Part shown: piece after piece, positions 38,944-41,823 of the stretch
Numbering within the stretch: the first letter of the stretch is position 1
Layout of the letters: the number at the start of each line of letters is the position of its first letter
From: an uncultured Prevotella sp.
Lineage (GTDB): Bacteria > Bacteroidota > Bacteroidia > Bacteroidales > Bacteroidaceae
NCBI GenBank assembly: GCA_900544825.1
Contig: UQWP01000025.1
Coordinates: 1-41,823 of the forward strand
Direction of reading: 5' to 3'
Length of the DNA stretch: 41,823 bases
Notes under the pieces: model-generated
Database searches by the model: none
The model's input: the letters and a program-made list of their open reading frames with translations, nothing else
What the model was told of the DNA's origin: nothing
Position numbers and translations under genes: made by a program

Positions 38944-40428
38944 TTACCAATTCAAAACCCAACTTGCATTGGAGTATTTTCCGATTGTCTCAGCATCCTT
39001 GATGGCATCAAGTTGACGGACATGCTTGTCTCTCTTGCTGATATCTATCGTTTTACCTTCCTTGTCATGGCTGTTGAATTCCAGGAGTTTTGCCGTAGAT
39101 GCCGACTCATCTATGGGGCCAAAACCCTCTGCAGGTACACCATCAAGCGTACAGTTCAGCAGCACGCATTCCGCATCAGGATAATTTCTGCCCTTGTTGT
39201 CAGGAAGGCGGGCTATCACGGCATCCTTGCCCAATCCCTTGAAGGTACAGTCATTGAAGATGTTACCATGGTTTTCCCTGGTATTTCTAATCCACATGAA
39301 AGCACCATAGCTGGTAAGGGTACAGAGATTGAAATAGGATGGACCTCTACCCAGAACCGTGTCACCTCCTCCTTCAATCACGCAGTTGAGCCAGTAGGCA
39401 GAACCATTCACCTGAAGAGCATCACCATCACCGATGACATGCACATTCTCAGCATAGTTTCTTTCACCATTGAGCAGGAATCCCTCAGCCTGTCCCTTGC
39501 AATCTGTCTTGAAGGTGATATCCTTGAAAATCATGTCAGCACAGTTGTCTGCTGCCACAGCCGCACGGCGAGAAGGGAATGATCCTTTCTGCTCATTGGT
39601 CTTGATATCAACCGGGTGAGGATTGAATACCTCATTATTGGGGTAATGCACCACCACCCCATCCATGGATTCTCCTTGGATAGTTACAAATCGCTTATTG
39701 CGGAAATAAACCAGCTCTTCATAATCTCCATTCTTCACGAAGACTTTTTTTCTGCTGGCTTCAGAAGGCAAAGAGTCTGGTATCCAATCCATGGCACCTT
39801 GCAGGGTGGAGAAATCTCCGCTGCCATCAGCTGCCACAATTATATGACGCAACTCTGCAGAAGGGGCGTTTTTCTTTGTCCTAAACGTCCATGATTTCTT
39901 GCCATTCCATCCCTCAATCGTACCCTTGCTAATCTTGATTTCATATTCATGTCCATATTCCAGCATATTGTTATGCAGATAAATGGTTGCTTTGTTCCCA
40001 TGACAGATGACCGGATAGAAGTGAAAGGCATCAGAGAATCCACCAATGATGGTCTTCTGATACTTGCGCTTGTCTTCCTTGGCAGCACCTGATGGAGTTC
40101 CAGGACGGGTATTGCGGTTGGTTACATTCTCCACCTTATATATATAGGGAACGGGAGTATAGACAGCATTGGGATTCTTGGGCTGTCCTTCGGTTGGTCC
40201 CGCCGGAATGCTCATGTCTATTCTATCAACCACCTTTCGAGTTGTCTTGTCCGTAACAGTGATTATGCCCTTGCTGCCAGTCTTTACAGTCTTGTCAAAC
40301 ACGATGACCAGATGTGTATCGATGTTGATGTCTTGGGCATTCTCCTGAGGATAAAAACTGACTGGAGTTTGTGCCATCAGGTTCATACATGTGATGATAC
40401 CTGTCATTGAAATAATGATTCGTTTCAT
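38944..40428 (-). CDS. CE8-like pectinesterase with N-terminal Ig-like domain
   Basis: A 494-aa secreted protein; start MKRIIISM at 40428 with a signal peptide (about 1-21), preferred over the long upstream frame that begins at 40620. Residues about 22-190 form an Ig-like region (FYPQENAQDINIDTHLVIVFDKTV...). The C-terminal right-handed beta-helix has pectinesterase motifs: VKNGDYEELVYF (GxYxE), GDGDALQVNG, DTVLGRGPSYF (variant of DFIFG) and IARLPDN with the conserved Arg. It would demethylate homogalacturonan, making it a substrate for polygalacturonases. It is not adjacent to the plus-strand pectin cluster 25 kb away. Confidence 0.86.
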   Translation of the reverse strand: MKRIIISMTGIITCMNLMAQTPVSFYPQENAQDINIDTHLVIVFDKTVKTGSKGIITVTDKTTRKVVDRIDMSIPAGPTEGQPKNPNAVYTPVPYIYKVENVTNRNTRPGTPSGAAKEDKRKYQKTIIGGFSDAFHFYPVICHGNKATIYLHNNMLEYGHEYEIKISKGTIEGWNGKKSWTFRTKKNAPSAELRHIIVAADGSGDFSTLQGAMDWIPDSLPSEASRKKVFVKNGDYEELVYFRNKRFVTIQGESMDGVVVHYPNNEVFNPHPVDIKTNEQKGSFPSRRAAVAADNCADMIFKDITFKTDCKGQAEGFLLNGERNYAENVHVIGDGDALQVNGSAYWLNCVIEGGGDTVLGRGPSYFNLCTLTSYGAFMWIRNTRENHGNIFNDCTFKGLGKDAVIARLPDNKGRNYPDAECVLLNCTLDGVPAEGFGPIDESASTAKLLEFNSHDKEGKTIDISKRDKHVRQLDAIKDAETIGKYSNASWVLNW

Positions 40429-40457
40429 ATCAATAGCCTTTAATGTTGTTTTAGGGT

Positions 40458-40466
40458 GCAATATTA
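40458..40466 (-). promoter_or_regulatory. Probable promoter -7 element of the pectinesterase gene
   Basis: On the minus strand TAATATTGC resembles TAnnTTTGC with one base changed, 29 bases before the start codon. Confidence is limited by the mismatch. Confidence 0.4.
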
Positions 40467-40680
40467 CGAAAAAATACCGAAATAACGTAATTTTTTGATG
40501 GAAAAATGATTTATCGTAGAAATCTATAAGATGGCAAGATAACCTCCAGTCAAAGGATAGACGCACAAACTGCATACGGATGCGAGCAATGCTCTCCATA
40601 TTCGTGTAAACAATATTCAAGGAAGAGAGAATCAGGCGGAAACACCCGAAAAATGGGGAAAAAAGAGATGGAGAATTTTT
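40467..40680. other. Stretch without a gene upstream of the pectinesterase
   Basis: About 210 bases with no supported gene. It includes purine-rich sequence (40621-40676) and runs directly into the phased CCTTAAGG array. Nothing else is recognised. Confidence 0.4.
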
Positions 40681-40755
40681 CCTTAAGGGTTTTTATTTTT
40701 TTCCTTAAGGGAAAATATATTTTCCCTTAAGGAAAAAAAAGTTTCTCTTAAGAGA
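40681..40755. repeat. Phased palindromic array with a 44-bp perfect palindrome
   Basis: Self-complementary CCTTAAGG at 40681, 40703 and 40725, and TCTCTTAAGAGA at 40744-40755. Centres are spaced 22, 22 and 21 bases. Positions 40696-40739 together form a perfect 44-bp palindrome with no spacer, built from two CCTTAAGG sites with A/T runs outside and a GAAAATATATTTTC centre. T-runs lie on the 5' side and A-runs on the 3' side of it, so it is not a terminator. Confidence 0.9.
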
Positions 40756-40782
40756 TTTTTTCGCCACATTGAATCTGTAAAG

Positions 40783-40893
40783 TTATTTGTCACAAACAAT
40801 GCTATACTCCCACTCCATAAACTCATCTCTCGCAGCATATCCCTTGGAACGGCTGTGAGGACAGTAGAGGTGAGCAAGCTCCTGCTTGCTCAT
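40783..40893 (-). CDS. Possible 36-aa small protein with start codon inside a hairpin
   Basis: ATG at 40893 opens 36 codons (MSKQELAHLYC..., with a CxxH-like patch and several aromatic/acidic residues). Its start region pairs with itself: GTAGAG/CTCTAC outer stem and GAGCAAGC/GCTTGCTC inner stem (40864-40901). It lies between the broken DUF1703-type gene and the palindromic array. It may be a remnant of a small regulator rather than a functional gene. Confidence 0.3.
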   Translation of the reverse strand: MSKQELAHLYCPHSRSKGYAARDEFMEWEYSIVCDK

Positions 40894-40901
40894 CACTCTA
40901 C
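40864..40901 (-). other. Hairpin over the start of the small ORF
   Basis: A 6-base outer stem and 9-base inner stem around TCCT, with a small bulge. On the minus strand it covers the ATG at 40893. No T-tract follows, so it is not a terminator for the upstream DUF1703-type gene. Confidence 0.5.
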
Positions 40902-40920
40902 GTTCTACGAATCCTATCTT

Positions 40921-41799
40921 TTACTCTATTTCCTCTATTCTTGCCAACTCCCAGCCCTTGAACTGCATGATAATCTTATGAAGCGTTGTGCCCTGGCGAA
41001 GAGCCTCAACCCTTGGAGCATCGGCATATCGCCTAATCTGTTCTACAGCATCCAGCCATTGCTTCTCCGACTTCTTCATAGGACTACCATCTTCCTTGAA
41101 GACATCCTTCAACTCTTCATCAAACTCCTTTCTGGAGAGAACCTTGAGTTCGAGGATGTAACTGTGTTGACTGGCATAATGGGTATGATCAGGCAACAAG
41201 AAGAAATCACAATAGCCATGATTCAACTCCAATTCGGGAGCCGTGATATAATAATCATTGAGGTTCAAGTATGCCATAAAGAAACCTTGCAGGTTTCGCT
41301 CCGATTCTATTCCGTCACGCACAGAAGAAACCTTAGCGTAGGCATCAGCCATGAAACGCAGTCCTTCCTCCCATACTCCATCATAAGCCATATCGTAATA
41401 GTAATCCGTCAATCTGTTGGTATCCACATACGACTTTGCCTGATACTCTTCTTCCAAATATCCGTAATACTGCTTGCGAACATTATTATTAGGAATGCCC
41501 AAAATCAACTTAGAGCCACGTGTACCCTTGATGGTCAACATGCCATAATAAAAGAGCAAACTTGGGAAGATTTCAGCCTTCGGTATCTGATAGGCAGAGA
41601 ACTGTTCCTCCAGTTGGGCAACAATCTGTCCCTCTTCCGCAATCTTGCGGATGATACCCTTGCGCTCGCCATCCAACTTATCGAATTGCAAGAGTTTCTT
41701 CATCTTGCCATAATCGGTCTTGGTATTCGGGTCTATCATCTGCCGAGGAGAGCGTCCGTAATCCATATAACAATAGTTCGTTAATAATTCAATAATGTG
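40921..41799 (-). pseudogene. 5'-truncated AAA/PD-(D/E)XK (DUF1703-type) gene
   Basis: The minus-strand frame is open from a TAG at 41802-41800 to the stop at 40921. It matches the C-terminal half of the family seen at 28575-30335: SPRQMIDPNTKTDYGKMKKLL, LTIKGTRG, YYGYLEEEY, GYCDFFLLP and YILELKVLS (PD-(D/E)XK D and ExK). Similarity continues upstream of the first ATG (41766), up to the TAG, so the start is not genuine. The ATPase half with the P-loop is absent in the 21 bases left. It is either a broken gene or one with an in-frame stop just inside the window; the missing part may lie beyond the edge. Confidence 0.7.
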
Positions 41800-41823
41800 C
41801 TAAGCAGCTATACGCTGTAAGCA

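Noticed and set aside
40696..40739. The 44-bp palindrome as a bidirectional terminator
   Set aside because: T-runs lie before the stem and A-runs after it on both strands, the reverse of a terminator.
40683..40877. Minus-strand frame with FSLRE/FSLKE repeats
   Set aside because: It is a reading of the CCTTAAGG array. The array's 22-bp period is not a multiple of three, so it is not a protein repeat.
1..41823. tRNA, rRNA, phage, or transposase genes
   Set aside because: No tRNA cloverleaf, rRNA segment, integrase or transposase sequence was recognised on either strand.

Overview
The window looks like a chromosomal segment of a gut or oral Bacteroidota bacterium, most likely Prevotella/Segatella (S. 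copri-like). The basis is repeated promoters of the Bacteroidota type (TAnnTTTGC near -7, often with TTTG or TTG about 19-20 bases upstream), weak Shine-Dalgarno sites, and typical families (BlaR1 fused to a TonB-type C-terminus, GH106/GH105/GH28 pectin enzymes, an Oar-like TonB-dependent receptor, HU-HIG, DUF4251, DUF4143 and DUF1703-type ATPases). The species is an inference; no rRNA or marker gene is present.

Layout. (1) 1-3343: rhamnulose-1-phosphate aldolase (rhaD) and a BlaI/BlaR1-type regulatory pair on the minus strand. The pair is preceded by three TACGA-N5-TCGTA operator-like palindromes, one of which lies on the promoter. (2) 3433-14034: a plus-strand run for rhamnogalacturonan-I/pectin side chains and backbone: GH2, SGNH acetylesterase, CE4-type deacetylase, GH106 rhamnosidase, GH105 unsaturated galacturonyl hydrolase and GH28. 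With rhaD next door, this suggests release and catabolism of rhamnose. No SusC/SusD pair lies in the window. A CE8-like pectinesterase sits alone at 38944-40428. (3) 14129-15829: lolD and cvfB with overlapping stop/start. (4) 15889-20748: a secreted protein of unknown function, an Oar-like TonB receptor and a periplasmic glycerophosphodiesterase. (5) 20760-31068, all minus strand: an accessory block with a DUF4143 ATPase, a Type III restriction-modification pair, a second ATPase, an AAA/PD-(D/E)XK protein and an HU-like protein. Most of these carry unusual repeat or palindrome arrays at their promoters. (6) 31387-37804: a stress/repair block: YaaA, nitroreductase, an XRE regulator with a metallo-beta-lactamase-fold protein, an HD(alarmone hydrolase-like)-MsrA fusion, a glyoxalase-like protein, an O6-methylguanine methyltransferase, DUF4186, and an Hsp20 behind a near-perfect sigma-54 promoter. 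(7) 37939-41823: DUF4251 protein, zinc ribbon protein, pectinesterase, a phased CCTTAAGG array with a 44-bp perfect palindrome, and a 5'-truncated DUF1703-type gene at the right edge.

The strongest candidates for something new are the HD-MsrA fusion, the sigma-54/palindrome control region of Hsp20, and a class of noncoding arrays with four palindromic units at 21 or 22-bp spacing (31207-31290 and 40681-40755), together with a 32-bp four-copy array that contains the promoter of the DUF4143 ATPase. None of these could be tested against databases here.
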